Shown: positions 6,955 through 16,041, counted from the stretch's first letter. The stretch: DNA of 64,000 nucleotides from Bacteroidota bacterium (GCA_021815405.1 JAKAGV010000005.1:1-64000); one strand, 5' to 3'. Notes: generated by a model from the letters alone, not told the origin. Numbers and translations are program-made.

Positions 6955-9276
6955 ACTTTCGTTTTTTATATCCATTAAACCGGAATTATTCCCCGTATAA
7001 CTAATAAATCTTTCACTTCCAGATTTTCTCTCAGCTACTTTTAAGTTTTTTATCCTTCCTGCTTCCTTTAACCACCGGGTAAACTTAGTCAATTTCATTT
7101 CTTCAAAGTCATCATATTCATTCTTAAAATTTTCCATTAATATTTTTCGGTTATGCTCAATACCAAAATCCAGAGCTTCAAAATATTCCGCAAACTCCTC
7201 ACAAGTCGAATCAATCAATTTTTTCTTTTCAAGATTTATATGACTACACTTAATTAATCCCCGGTTCAAATAAAACTGCATACATCCGATCATATAATTG
7301 TGAAAATTATTCCACTCTTGACCATCCCACTCATCAAAGAAGCGATGTCCAAACTCATCAATCGGTCTATGCGATTTATTATAGTGGTCCGAAAATTCAA
7401 TTACAAACTGCCGGTCAATTGTCGAATCATCAGAACCCTCAATCGTATAGTTAGTAGAAATTATAATCTTAGGCGACTCATGAAACGGAATAATAATTTC
7501 ATTCTGATTCTTCTTCTCAACCGTAATATTATCAGTAATGATTGAGAAAAGTTTGTCAAAATTGAATTTCTTAGTTACATCATTAAACTCAATAATCGCA
7601 GTATCAAGAGTAATCGACTGAAAGCTGAAGCTCTTAGAAAAATTAAAATTCCTTCCATCCAGCCTAACAGTCTTTCTAAGCTTCCCGACAGCTTGTGCAA
7701 CTAATCCCTTTCCACTTCTACCATAAGCGCCGTCACTAAGCTTCTCATCAAGGAATATTACTGCCTTTGCATTAGTTGAATCTTTATAATTATGCAGCAG
7801 ATAACCTATCGCGCTCCGAAAAGACAAAACCCTTTGCTCATCATTATTGCAAATATTCCGGACAAATCTTTCAAACTCAGATTCCTTTTTCTCGCCACTA
7901 AATCTTTTCTGAATTACTTGCTTATCCCAGATGTATCCTTCAAGCTCTTCATATCTCTTTACGGCAATTTTATTTTGTTCAACCTCGACAAAAGAATTTG
8001 AGAAGAATAAAAATCCTTTGTCCTTAGTATCGCGCAGAAACTCTAGCTGCTTTGTCTCCAGGAATTCAAGAAACCCGTTTACAAAATGCTGCGAAGCTCC
8101 CTTTATTACTGCGTCAATAACTTTTAATTTCGGCGCATCCTTAAAATATTCTTCATCCAACCGCTTCAGCCGGTCAATCACAAAATCTTTAATATTAAAA
8201 ATCTCCACCTCCCGGACAATATTTTTACTTACCTTCAGCAAAATATAACCGTGTTCTAATTGCAGCTTGCAAAAACCATTTTCCTCAAGAAACCTTTTAA
8301 AGTTCTGTTTAGAAATTTTTGTCTTATCATTCTCAATATACCAGAACTTCACAAACGGTTTTTGCCAGCCGTACTTCTCTGCAATATGGTAGACAGTACC
8401 AAGAGTAATACTTCCATTATATTTCTTCAGCAGCTCATCAAACTTTTTATTTATCTCAAACTCCGAATCATGATAAAACTGATTACTCAAACTCATCTGC
8501 AAAAAATATTTCCGTCCTTCCTCTCCAATAGTTACAAGTCCAAAACCTATTCGATACCATTCATCATAACAATTACTTGGAAGACTTGTTCCTAAAAACT
8601 CAATCGCACTTTCTAATTTTTCCTTATCAAATCCAGCCGGTTCAAAAGTCTTTTTGCCTACGGCAAGTACCTCTTTTTCTCTTTCCAAATCGCAAAATTC
8701 TTCTAAACATTCAAGCAGCACTTCCGCGCTAATCTCCTTCGGAGCTTCCTCCGGTTTGCCATACATAAAAGTATAAACATTTCCGCTTGGATGCTTCGAA
8801 TAAGGCAACACTGTTTGCGAGCTGCACCATCTCAATTCAATATGGTCGCAAAGCTCATCATCCTTCAGATTCAATCTATAAACACTTTTTTGACCGTTTA
8901 ATTTTTTATGAAACACTTCACTTTCGGAAACCTTCAGCCAGATATGGAAGCCAGTTCCGCTCCCGCTCTTAACAATCCAGGGATAAATCTCGCCCAGTCC
9001 TAAACGCTTAGCAAACATCTCAACAATCCCCGATTCGCTAACCTTATCAAAATCCAGATTCCTAATATCATTTATCCCGCATATTCCGCCAATGCCGGTT
9101 ACATTTACCCGCCCATTTGGCGGGCAGGCATTCCATCCAAGCCCGGCAACATCCTTTTCGGTTTGTTCAATCAACTGCCAATTCTCCCAGCCAATAGTCG
9201 GACGTTTGCCAATCACCGGCAAAACATTAAACCCAAATTTCTTATTATAACCTATTGCTAACTCACTAAACTTCAT
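6931..9276 (-). CDS. Primase-helicase (prim-pol, PriCT-like, SF3-like D5 helicase)
   Basis: A 781-residue replication protein. The N-terminus (about 1-200) has archaeo-eukaryotic prim-pol features: a strand ending in NLDFD as metal ligands and SGSGTGFHIWLKV as the His-containing motif. A PriCT-like helical domain follows (about 215-310, with CYDEWYRIGFGL). The C-terminal half has a helicase core with Walker A GAYGRSGKGLVAQ, Walker B-like TAIIEFNDV, and sensor PKIIISTNY followed by an Arg region (STIDRQFVIEF), as in D5-type SF3 helicases. It probably drives replication of the excised element. Nearby inverted repeats at its 3' end are candidate target sites. Confidence 0.85.
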   Translation of the reverse strand: MKFSELAIGYNKKFGFNVLPVIGKRPTIGWENWQLIEQTEKDVAGLGWNACPPNGRVNVTGIGGICGINDIRNLDFDKVSESGIVEMFAKRLGLGEIYPWIVKSGSGTGFHIWLKVSESEVFHKKLNGQKSVYRLNLKDDELCDHIELRWCSSQTVLPYSKHPSGNVYTFMYGKPEEAPKEISAEVLLECLEEFCDLEREKEVLAVGKKTFEPAGFDKEKLESAIEFLGTSLPSNCYDEWYRIGFGLVTIGEEGRKYFLQMSLSNQFYHDSEFEINKKFDELLKKYNGSITLGTVYHIAEKYGWQKPFVKFWYIENDKTKISKQNFKRFLEENGFCKLQLEHGYILLKVSKNIVREVEIFNIKDFVIDRLKRLDEEYFKDAPKLKVIDAVIKGASQHFVNGFLEFLETKQLEFLRDTKDKGFLFFSNSFVEVEQNKIAVKRYEELEGYIWDKQVIQKRFSGEKKESEFERFVRNICNNDEQRVLSFRSAIGYLLHNYKDSTNAKAVIFLDEKLSDGAYGRSGKGLVAQAVGKLRKTVRLDGRNFNFSKSFSFQSITLDTAIIEFNDVTKKFNFDKLFSIITDNITVEKKNQNEIIIPFHESPKIIISTNYTIEGSDDSTIDRQFVIEFSDHYNKSHRPIDEFGHRFFDEWDGQEWNNFHNYMIGCMQFYLNRGLIKCSHINLEKKKLIDSTCEEFAEYFEALDFGIEHNRKILMENFKNEYDDFEEMKLTKFTRWLKEAGRIKNLKVAERKSGSERFISYTGNNSGLMDIKNESGHLDTLF

Positions 9277-9375
9277 TTTATGTTCTCCTTATTCTTGAAC
9301 TAAAACATGAACTTGAATTTTTTTTAATCTGTGTAAACTTGTACTGAGCTTGTCGAAGTATCCGCATAATCAGCG

Positions 9376-9498
9376 TCATCTGTGTGCTATTGTCTTTTTG
9401 CTTCGCAATTCGTCAATCGCCCTTCGAAAATCCTGACGAAATAGCGTAGGTTTCAGCCCGTTTTTTCTTCTCAGTTCTTTTAATTTTGCCTTACCCAT
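9376..9498 (-). CDS. Very small basic ORF (40 aa)
   Basis: ATG at 9498 (minus) is preceded by AGGGGAATATAT, a fair ribosome binding site, and lies 10 bp after the gene at 9509-9751. The product starts MGKAKLKELRRKNGLKPT and is rich in Lys and Arg. Its end overlaps a dispersed intergenic repeat (ATCAGCGTCATCTGTGT), so the C-terminus may be accidental. Function unknown; coding status uncertain. Confidence 0.35.
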   Translation of the reverse strand: MGKAKLKELRRKNGLKPTLFRQDFRRAIDELRSKKTIAHR

Positions 9499-9508
9499 AT
9501 ATATTCCC

Positions 9509-9751
9509 CTACTCATAAATAAAAATCCCCTCAAAATCGATTTTCCCATTTTTCCCTGTTATAGATTTCAAAGTCTTTTTTGCAATATCCGGACGGCTAA
9601 ATTGACAAGAGAAAATCCAAAGACTATCATTCACCGCAAACCCGCATAAATGAAAACCATTTCTCCTTTTCATTTTCTTTGCTAAAAGCCTATTGTCAGT
9701 TTGAACCTTATAAAATATTTTTCCTTTTTCTTCCTGCCACAAATAAGTCAT
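9509..9751 (-). CDS. Small hypothetical protein between recombinase and primase
   Basis: An 80-residue protein 12 bp downstream of the second recombinase on the same strand. It is rich in beta-prone segments (GKIFYKVQTDNRLLAKKM, GFAVNDSLWIFSCQF) and has no membrane helix. No family is recognised. Position within the xis-int-primase strand suggests a role in element maintenance. Confidence 0.55.
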   Translation of the reverse strand: MTYLWQEEKGKIFYKVQTDNRLLAKKMKRRNGFHLCGFAVNDSLWIFSCQFSRPDIAKKTLKSITGKNGKIDFEGIFIYE

Positions 9752-9763
9752 AATAATCTCCGT

Positions 9764-10801
9764 TTATATTTTTGTGGTTATTATCCGCAGACCGGGCGAA
9801 CTCTTTTTATTTCTTGCAGTCGATTGAATTGTTAATTGTTCTGATGAATCATCAAGAGTTTTTATCGCTTCCCTCAATGAATCCAAATCTAAGTGTGAAT
9901 AAATTTCCGTAGTAGTGATAGAAGAATGCCCAAGCAGTTCTTTTATCTTATAAAGCGAAATACCTTTCTGCACCAGATTAGAGGCAAACGAATGTCTCAA
10001 TGAATGGAAATGAATTGTCTTATCAATTCCCGCTTTATTGCAAGCTGACTTAAATCTTTTTGTAAAATAATCCCCGGTAAATTTTTCACCATTGCTTTTA
10101 CAGAATACATAACTATTCCCAATTGGTATCGCCTCTAACCCTTCAATAATAGCTTGGAACAAAAAGATTACTTCATCGCAGACCGGAATAAACCTTTGCT
10201 TTCTTCCCTTTGTTTCAAAAAATTCATCTCCTACCGTTATAACTCGATTATTCAGATTTACATTCTTCCAACGCAGATTAACTATTTCATTTAATCTCAT
10301 TCCTGTATAAAATGCAAAGACAACAACGTTCCTAACTACATCATTTTCTATTTGACCGCTGATAGCAGTAAGCTGATCGCCATTTATAAACGCCGGCGCA
10401 GTCTTTTGTCTCTTAGGTAATTTTATTTTAGTGAAGTAATTTTCCTTAACATATCCCCAATCTTTAGCTTTATTAAAGGCAGCTTTCAGATTACGAAAAT
10501 AAACCACATAACCTTTTTTAACATTCAGCTGTAAGTAGATTAGAAAATTTTCGAAATCTTTTAATGAAATGCTGTGGATAGCTTTTTGAGATTTGAAATA
10601 ATTATTTAAATGATCAAAGGCTTTAACAATGGATCGATAATATGAAGAAGATTTATTATTCTGGATTAAGTTTTTATACTCATCTTCAAAAACCCTCAGT
10701 GTTACCACATCTTTTGGCTCAGAATTAAAAGACATCAGAAGCTTCAGCTTCTCAACATCCTCCAAACTCAATTTCTCCAGCAAACTTGTTAATCCTTCCA
10801 T
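9764..10801 (-). CDS. Second tyrosine recombinase
   Basis: A 345-residue phage-type integrase with a SAM-like core-binding domain (about 40-135) and a full catalytic set: TGMRLNEIVNLRW (Arg), HSLRHSFASNLVQ (His-x-x-Arg), LLGHSSITTTEIYSH (His and Tyr). It is on the strand of the excisionase-like gene, 60 bp downstream of it, and upstream of the primase-helicase. It has no obvious attachment site beside it. It may serve excision, dimer resolution of the replicating element, or be a relic of an older element captured inside. Confidence 0.93.
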   Translation of the reverse strand: MEGLTSLLEKLSLEDVEKLKLLMSFNSEPKDVVTLRVFEDEYKNLIQNNKSSSYYRSIVKAFDHLNNYFKSQKAIHSISLKDFENFLIYLQLNVKKGYVVYFRNLKAAFNKAKDWGYVKENYFTKIKLPKRQKTAPAFINGDQLTAISGQIENDVVRNVVVFAFYTGMRLNEIVNLRWKNVNLNNRVITVGDEFFETKGRKQRFIPVCDEVIFLFQAIIEGLEAIPIGNSYVFCKSNGEKFTGDYFTKRFKSACNKAGIDKTIHFHSLRHSFASNLVQKGISLYKIKELLGHSSITTTEIYSHLDLDSLREAIKTLDDSSEQLTIQSTARNKKSSPGLRIITTKI

Positions 10802-10861
10802 CTTGCTTCTCTCTCGCTTTTGAATTTTTATTCAATCCTCAATCGACAATCTTCAATCCAA

Positions 10862-11203
10862 CTATGGCGGCTCCGTTTCTTCTTCATCACCAAATAATCC
10901 CAACTGATTCTTTGACTTCGGATCTCCGATCTCTGTATTTTCTTCCTCGTTTGACAATCGACATTCTTCATTCCTAGTAATCCATGCGTCCAACTCATAC
11001 TTAAAAAAGTACAAGTATTTCCCCGATGGTTTATGAAACGGAATTTTTCTTTGGCTTGTCATTTTATATAGGTGTGAATGTGAAATGCTTAAATACTGTG
11101 CAGCTTGAACAAAATTGAGAGGCGTATCATGATTACGCTTAAATAGTTTTTCTAACTCATTAAGTTTTACCAAAACACTTGAAAGCTTAATTTCCTTTTC
11201 CAT
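10862..11203 (-). CDS. Excisionase-like HTH protein
   Basis: A 113-residue protein with a MerR/HTH_17-like domain at about 25-75: LNFVQAAQYLSISHSHLYKM, then RKIPFHKPSGKYLYFFKYEL and DAWI. This pattern is typical of excisionase-family DNA-binding proteins next to integrases. The acidic C-terminal tail (NEEENTEIGD) is of no known role. It is 60 bp upstream of the second recombinase, in the usual xis-int order, and would direct the recombinase to excision. Confidence 0.8.
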   Translation of the reverse strand: MEKEIKLSSVLVKLNELEKLFKRNHDTPLNFVQAAQYLSISHSHLYKMTSQRKIPFHKPSGKYLYFFKYELDAWITRNEECRLSNEEENTEIGDPKSKNQLGLFGDEEETEPP

Positions 11204-11304
11204 TTTACTTTCCTTCCTTCTGGATTAAGTCTATAACTTATTAACCTTAAATTGGAAAGAATCGGATAAAGAAAATATTAGTACCTCTTAGTATACTAAG
11301 GATT

Positions 11305-11859
11305 TTATTTCTGTTCTTTTATCAAATCCCTAATTTCCCTGAAAATTTGTTCTATGGCTTCAGCATCATCTTTTTTCGGTTTACCTTTCTTATTATTTAG
11401 TATGTTCTGATTTGCTATAGCCAATTGTAAATTATTAAACTGCACCCCGTTTTTATTTTTGAAATGATTTTCAATCAATGAAAACCTGTTATGATATTGT
11501 GCCCGATCAATTAATCCCGCGCTAAAAAGTAATTCAAAGAAATATATTATTTGCGACTCCGTACCTTTCCACCCAATTAATTCATTTTCTATAGGATTAC
11601 TCATTCTTTTATCGGAACACAATTTCCCAAAAGATAATTCTCTTTCTCTATATTTAATTTCATTTTCAATGAAAGTTTCAAAGGTAGGTTTCAATCCGAT
11701 GTTTTGATCTAATTCGGGCGGACGGTTTTTCCTCTCCAACAAAACAAAATTTAAATAGCTTAGCTGTTCTTTTATAGAGTAAAGCAGGTTGCAGTATTCT
11801 ATTACGCTTTCTCTATTAAAATCAAAAACGGACTCTCTCGTCCAATCGTAACGTGACAT
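11305..11859 (-). CDS. RteC-like element regulator (putative)
   Basis: The start is taken at ATG 11859 because GGAAGGGG lies 5-12 bp upstream; a longer frame exists. The 184-residue product has in its second half LIGWKGTESQIIYFFELLFSAGLI, close to the I-x-W-x-G-x(3)-x-L-x-x-L pattern of RteC-type regulators found in Bacteroidota conjugative transposons and next to their excision genes. A basic linker (KKGKPKKDD) precedes a C-terminal helix. Together with the excisionase-like gene it probably controls element excision. Confidence 0.5.
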   Translation of the reverse strand: MSRYDWTRESVFDFNRESVIEYCNLLYSIKEQLSYLNFVLLERKNRPPELDQNIGLKPTFETFIENEIKYRERELSFGKLCSDKRMSNPIENELIGWKGTESQIIYFFELLFSAGLIDRAQYHNRFSLIENHFKNKNGVQFNNLQLAIANQNILNNKKGKPKKDDAEAIEQIFREIRDLIKEQK

Positions 11860-12041
11860 ATTTTTCCCCTTCCGGGATTTTGAGTTAAAAAGCAAATGCC
11901 TTATTTTTCAATAAATATTTAACCGACTCTATAACAAAAAGGCAGTTCATGGTTATTTAGATTTCTATTTAATTCAGAAATCCGGCATCGCCGTCCCATT
12001 GGGAAAATAATATGATAAAAATACTTTTATAGAGTAGGCTA

Positions 12042-12569
12042 TTGTTACATCAATATGTGAATCATCTAACCCAAATTGATCACTCTGTTGTAAAGGCAAT
12101 CTTCCACTTCATCAACTCCGGTGCAAAAAATATAGTAACGGTTGTTCCCTTCGAAAAGAAATTCCTAACATTCAGAAATAAAATCCACGCAAACTTCCAT
12201 GAATGCAAACATTATGAAGTAAAAAACATTTTTTACTTAAACTGGTATAATATTCTTTGTGTTGAGTTTTTTATTAGAAAACATTTCAAGATTTTTGAAC
12301 ATCAGTTAAACGCTATAATAGAAAAAGTTTGCAGCAATTTTAAGACGCTCCCTGCCAATTTTCAAGGCAAAGAAGACTTCCCTGTTAATGATCCGGATTA
12401 TTTTGATAGGTTATCCGAATTAATTATTCCCAAATGCCAGGAGAACGATCCGCGTTACATGTTAACAGCAAAGGCAATAATCCTATTTCTATTTTTGGAC
12501 GGCAAATTCGGTCGCACCACTCCCGAAGATCCTCCCTCCGTCTTCAACGAACTAGAAAAATCTCCTTAG
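12042..12569 (+). CDS. Hypothetical protein, divergent from the RteC-like gene
   Basis: A 175-residue protein read from TTG at 12042; no ATG is in frame upstream after the nearest stop. It is soluble and mostly helical, rich in aromatic residues and His (FHFINSG, NFHECKHYEVKN, FIRKHFKIFEHQ). The compact C-terminal part ends in PEDPPSVFNELEKSP. No family is recognised. It is transcribed away from the recombination genes, from a shared 180-bp upstream region. Confidence 0.5.
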   Translation: MLHQYVNHLTQIDHSVVKAIFHFINSGAKNIVTVVPFEKKFLTFRNKIHANFHECKHYEVKNIFYLNWYNILCVEFFIRKHFKIFEHQLNAIIEKVCSNFKTLPANFQGKEDFPVNDPDYFDRLSELIIPKCQENDPRYMLTAKAIILFLFLDGKFGRTTPEDPPSVFNELEKSP

Positions 12570-12730
12570 TTAAGTTTTCGTTTGCATCTATGGTCATAAA
12601 ATGACCATTTCTGCATTCAATTACTCAGCCTTATTTGTGCATCTTTTGTCTTCTCGCCTTAAATAGATTTTCTCATAATATTAACGCTTCCGAATAACCT
12701 CAAATAAATTCTGTCTTTGCTCTAACCGCA

Positions 12731-12950
12731 CCTTAAAATAATTGCGTTTAAAAATTTTCTTGTAGTGAAATGTCCGTAACAAAATCTGTTTGTCCATTGG
12801 ACTCCCACGGAGAGTCCGGTTCCTACCGGGCGAGTTATTTTGTTGCAATGAAGCGGAAAGAAAATTTTAGCAATTATTTTTAAGTGCATGTTTCTTTGGG
12901 TACTTTTCTGGAGTTTATCCCGCACTTGATGCGGGGCTAAGAAAAGTACA
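12731..12950. repeat. Dispersed hairpin repeat, copy 1
   Basis: Within a 680-bp gene-free stretch. It matches 49007-49183 over most of its length (for example AATGAAGCGGAAAGAAAATT and TGCATGTTTCTTTGGGTACT). It folds on itself: an AACAAAAT ... ATTTTGTT core is extended by AAAATTTTCTT and AGAAAATTTT arms. Copy 1 has small extra hairpins (GGACTC/GAGTCC; CCCGCA/TGCGGG). A more diverged copy lies at 47988-48290. It has no coding capacity and looks like a mobile or regulatory intergenic repeat. Confidence 0.75.
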
Positions 12951-13191
12951 ATTGAAGTTGAGTTTTCATTTGCAATAGTTATCACTTTTCAATACTTACC
13001 GCAAACAAAAACTCATAAACTTTACTTTTTACAACATACCACAAACTACAAACAAATAACATTTTCTAATCTTCGGCACTATTTCTCTTTTGCCCGTCTT
13101 GGCTCGGCAAGGCGAGACAGGCTGCCGGTTTATAGTTATATTATATTTCTAAAATAATTTTCCCACTTTCAAAAATCTGCTCATAATATTT

Positions 13192-13238
13192 GGTTCTATA
13201 CTTCTGCCAATGTATATTATTGGCAGTAAAATAGAACC
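13192..13238. promoter_or_regulatory. Palindromic operator before the AbiE genes
   Basis: A nested perfect palindrome: GGTTCTAT (13192-13199) with ATAGAACC (13231-13238), and CTGCCAAT (13204-13211) with ATTGGCAG (13219-13226), both centred at 13215 and ending 9 bp before the AbiEi start codon. AbiEi antitoxins of known systems repress their own promoter by binding inverted repeats, so this is very probably the autoregulatory site. Confidence 0.8.
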
Positions 13239-13247
13239 GCTTATAAA

Positions 13248-13847
13248 ATGGAAGAAATAATTAAATATATTGCGCAGAATGGTGGGTTCGCTTCTATGAA
13301 GGATCTCAAAGAAGCTAACTTCCATACCCGCGAGATCACATCACTGGTTAAAGAAAAAATCATTGACAAAATAAAACCCGGATATTACCGGATTGCTGAT
13401 TATAGTTTCTTCAAGGATGTTAATATTAGTCTTATTACAGTTTGCCGCGCTGAACCGCAAGCCGTCATTTGCTTAATCTCTGCTCTCGATTATTATGAGA
13501 TGACCGATTTTAATCCTTCTGAAATATTTTACGCTATACCACATTCACAAAAAAGAAGGGGTATTAATAATCCGCCTGTTAAAGCTTTTTTCTTCCGGGA
13601 AAGATTTTACAATCCCGGCATTGATGTTATTAAAACAAAATACGGCAGCCTCAGAATATATAATAAAGAAAAAACAGTTTGCGATATGTTCAGATACCGC
13701 AACAAACTTGGCGAAGACCTTGCTATGCAAGCTCTTAAAAATTATCTCAAACAGAAAAAGAAAAGCATTGCCTCACTTATTAAGTATGCAGAAATATGCC
13801 AGGTGAAAACTGTTATTATGCCTATCCTAAAAGGACTTGTCTCCTAA
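13248..13847 (+). CDS. abiEi: AbiEi-family antitoxin / transcriptional regulator
   Basis: A 199-residue protein with an N-terminal winged helix (about 1-50, GGFASMKDLKEANFHTREIT) and a C-terminal domain of the AbiEi type (AVICLISALDYYEMTD, then IYNKEKTVCDMFRYRNKLG). In type IV toxin-antitoxin systems AbiEi neutralises the nucleotidyltransferase without binding it and represses the operon. Its stop codon overlaps the next ATG (TAATG), so the two are translationally coupled. The palindrome upstream fits autoregulation. Confidence 0.9.
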   Translation: MEEIIKYIAQNGGFASMKDLKEANFHTREITSLVKEKIIDKIKPGYYRIADYSFFKDVNISLITVCRAEPQAVICLISALDYYEMTDFNPSEIFYAIPHSQKRRGINNPPVKAFFFRERFYNPGIDVIKTKYGSLRIYNKEKTVCDMFRYRNKLGEDLAMQALKNYLKQKKKSIASLIKYAEICQVKTVIMPILKGLVS

Positions 13848-14740
13848 TGAAGAAAGAAATTAAAAATATAGCTGCTTCCGTAAGGTCTAGATTGATAAAT
13901 GTTGCAGACGAAAGCAAAAGAGATTATAACGCCCTGCTTCGCCTTTACTTTCAGGAACGTTTCCTTTATCGTCTCTCAATTTCACCTTACAAAACTAAGC
14001 TCATTCTAAAGGGTGCCTTACTTTTGATGATGAACGATATATCAAAATTCCGCCCGACAAAAGATATCGATTTCCTTGGTAAAGCCGTCTCCAATGAAAT
14101 GAATGGATGTAAAGAAATAATAAAAGAGATTGCTTCCATAGATGCCGCCGACGGTGTTGAATTTATTTGTGATAATATTTCTACGGAAAAAATAAAAGAA
14201 GGTGAAGATTACGAAGGCGTTAGAATTCATCTGCCCTATAAGATGGAAACTGTTAAAGGTTATTTGTCTATTGATATTGGCTTTGGCGATAAAATCACCA
14301 GTGGTCCGGTTGAAATAGAGTTTCCTATCCTTCTTGACTTTCCTTCCCCGCATATTTTTGTTTATTCCATGGAATCTGCCGTAGCAGAAAAATTTGAGGC
14401 AATTGTTAAGCTTAATTTTACAACAAGCAGAATGAAAGACTTTTTTGATTTATTATTTATTGCCGAAAGAACCGAATTTAAAAAGAGCACTCTAAAAGAA
14501 GCATTGTTGATTACCTTCAGTAATCGGGAAACAGATATTGAAGAACGTCATTTGATTTATGAAGATGCTTTCAAAAACAATACACAAAAACAAACTCAGT
14601 GGACTTCATTTCTTACTCGTAATAAATTAACTACTGAAGAAAATTTTGCTAAAGTTGTAGATAAAATAAATTCATTTATCGAGCCGGTTTTCCATGATGA
14701 TAAACAGAAATGGAACCCTAAAAAGTTTTTGTGGGAATGA
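13847..14740 (+). CDS. abiEii: AbiEii-family nucleotidyltransferase toxin
   Basis: A 297-residue protein if started at ATG 13847, which overlaps the antitoxin stop. The nucleotidyltransferase core is visible: KGALLLMMNDI, then RPTKDIDFLG with the Asp-x-Asp metal pair, and a later Asp-rich strand (YLSIDIGFGD), followed by the helical segment AVAEKFEAIVKLNFTTSRMKD in place of the usual AEK...R.KD motif. These match DUF1814/AbiEii toxins, which block growth during phage infection by modifying RNA or using GTP. All key residues appear intact. Confidence 0.9.
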   Translation: MKKEIKNIAASVRSRLINVADESKRDYNALLRLYFQERFLYRLSISPYKTKLILKGALLLMMNDISKFRPTKDIDFLGKAVSNEMNGCKEIIKEIASIDAADGVEFICDNISTEKIKEGEDYEGVRIHLPYKMETVKGYLSIDIGFGDKITSGPVEIEFPILLDFPSPHIFVYSMESAVAEKFEAIVKLNFTTSRMKDFFDLLFIAERTEFKKSTLKEALLITFSNRETDIEERHLIYEDAFKNNTQKQTQWTSFLTRNKLTTEENFAKVVDKINSFIEPVFHDDKQKWNPKKFLWE

Positions 14741-14744
14741 TCTT

Positions 14745-14849
14745 ATGATACAGCAAATGAATTCAAAACTAAACCGTCTCAAAAAATCTAATCCGGAAGC
14801 TTTCTTTTATTGGTACAAAATTTATGAACTTTCATCGAATGAAAATTAA
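14745..14849 (+). CDS. Tiny ORF after AbiEii (34 aa)
   Basis: ATG lies 4 bp after the toxin stop codon. The product contains LNRLKKSNPEAFFYWYKIYEL. The close spacing suggests co-translation, but no ribosome binding site or homologue was seen. The remaining 210 bp up to 15063 is AT-rich and shows only possible promoter sequence. Confidence 0.3.
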   Translation: MIQQMNSKLNRLKKSNPEAFFYWYKIYELSSNEN

Positions 14850-15063
14850 GACCATAAATAATCTAATAAAATGCTTATTGTTTGATAGCTTGACTTTTTT
14901 GAATAAGCTTTTCATAAAAAAATCTTCATCCCATGTAAGACATTATAAACTAATAAATTATAGCCAATTCAATTTTTACTAACTCATACTAACCATATCT
15001 CAATATATATATGATGAATCAACGTAGGATAAATAGTGTCATAATTGCAAAGGTAACTTCCTA

Positions 15064-15933
15064 ATGTTTCTTCAGTTTATTCTAAATGGCATAATAATCG
15101 GTTCTGTTTACTCCCTGGTGGGCTTAGGCTTTGCTCTGGTGTACAATACTACAAGAATATTTCACATAGCTTATGCCGTATTATATGTGTTCGCCCCCTA
15201 CATGATATTAACCTTCTTTAATAGCCTGGGTCTCCCTTTAATCCTTTCTTTTTTATTTGCAATATGCGTAACAATATTTTTAAGCATCTTAATGGAAGTT
15301 ACAGTTTATAAACCTTTGACTAAAAAGAAAAGTTCGCTAAATGTAATCTTGATTAGTTCGATCGGGGTAATGATCGTTGTAATAAATGTTATTTCTCTTT
15401 TTTATGGTAATGAAACTCAAATATTGAATCCAAATATTTCAAAAACTATAAGTTTTGGCAATATAATTTTAACCTACACACAAATTTGGCAATTGGTAAT
15501 TAGCTCTATTCTTTTAATTGCTTTTCTATCAATTTTGAAATTCTCAAAGTTCGGTATTAAAACACGTGCAATGAGGGACGATGATGAACTATGTTCGGTT
15601 CTTGGCATGGACATTTTTAAAATGCGGCTGTTGCTTTTCTCTTTAAGCGCCTTATTCGCTGCAATTGCTGGCGGACTGGTTGCTTATGATGTTGGTATGG
15701 ATCCTTATGTAGGAATGTCTATGTTATTAAATGCAGTAGTAGCTCTTATAATTGGCGGTATGGGTAGGTTTGAAGCTCCAATTATTGGCGGTTTTATAAT
15801 CGGTATTTTGCAGTCTCTCGCTGTTTGGGCTTTTTCTGCAAGATGGCAGGATGCTGTTACTTTTACATTGTTACTGCTGTTCTTATTATTTCGTCCGGAC
15901 GGAATTCTTGGCGAAAAGAGAAGATTAGTATAA
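15064..15933 (+). CDS. ABC importer permease, LivH-type
   Basis: A 289-residue integral membrane protein with about eight hydrophobic helices. It has the LivH/UrtB hallmarks: ... GLGFALVYNTTRIFHIAYA near the N-terminus, RAMRDDDELCSVLGMD in the cytoplasmic coupling loop, and NAVVALIIGGMGRFEAPIIGG near the end. It is the first gene of a complete branched-chain amino-acid type importer (permeases, two ATPases, binding protein) in order. Substrate could be an amino acid, urea or an amide. Finding a nutrient importer at the head of a mobile signalling operon is unusual. Confidence 0.9.
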   Translation: MFLQFILNGIIIGSVYSLVGLGFALVYNTTRIFHIAYAVLYVFAPYMILTFFNSLGLPLILSFLFAICVTIFLSILMEVTVYKPLTKKKSSLNVILISSIGVMIVVINVISLFYGNETQILNPNISKTISFGNIILTYTQIWQLVISSILLIAFLSILKFSKFGIKTRAMRDDDELCSVLGMDIFKMRLLLFSLSALFAAIAGGLVAYDVGMDPYVGMSMLLNAVVALIIGGMGRFEAPIIGGFIIGILQSLAVWAFSARWQDAVTFTLLLLFLLFRPDGILGEKRRLV

Positions 15934-16000
15934 GTGAAATTGATATATGTTTTCTGATTTTTTAAATATGCTGACCTCAATTATTTTGTCTTGTGCATTT

Positions 16001-16035
16001 TCCCTCGCCCTTTGGGAGAGGGTTAAGGTGAGGGC
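16001..16035. repeat. Palindromic repeat supplying a ribosome binding site
   Basis: CCCTCGCCCTTTGGGAGAGGG is an imperfect palindrome followed by TTAAGGTGAGGGC, in the style of dispersed intergenic repeats. Its GGTGAGGG end sits about 7 bp before the next ATG at 16042 and can act as its Shine-Dalgarno sequence. A similar unit precedes the gene at 49812. Confidence 0.5.
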
Positions 16036-16041
16036 TTTGTA

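Noticed and set aside
12722-12985. Minus-strand ORF over the dispersed repeat
   Set aside because: It is the translation of a hairpin repeat; a similar frame exists at the second copy only because the DNA is repeated.
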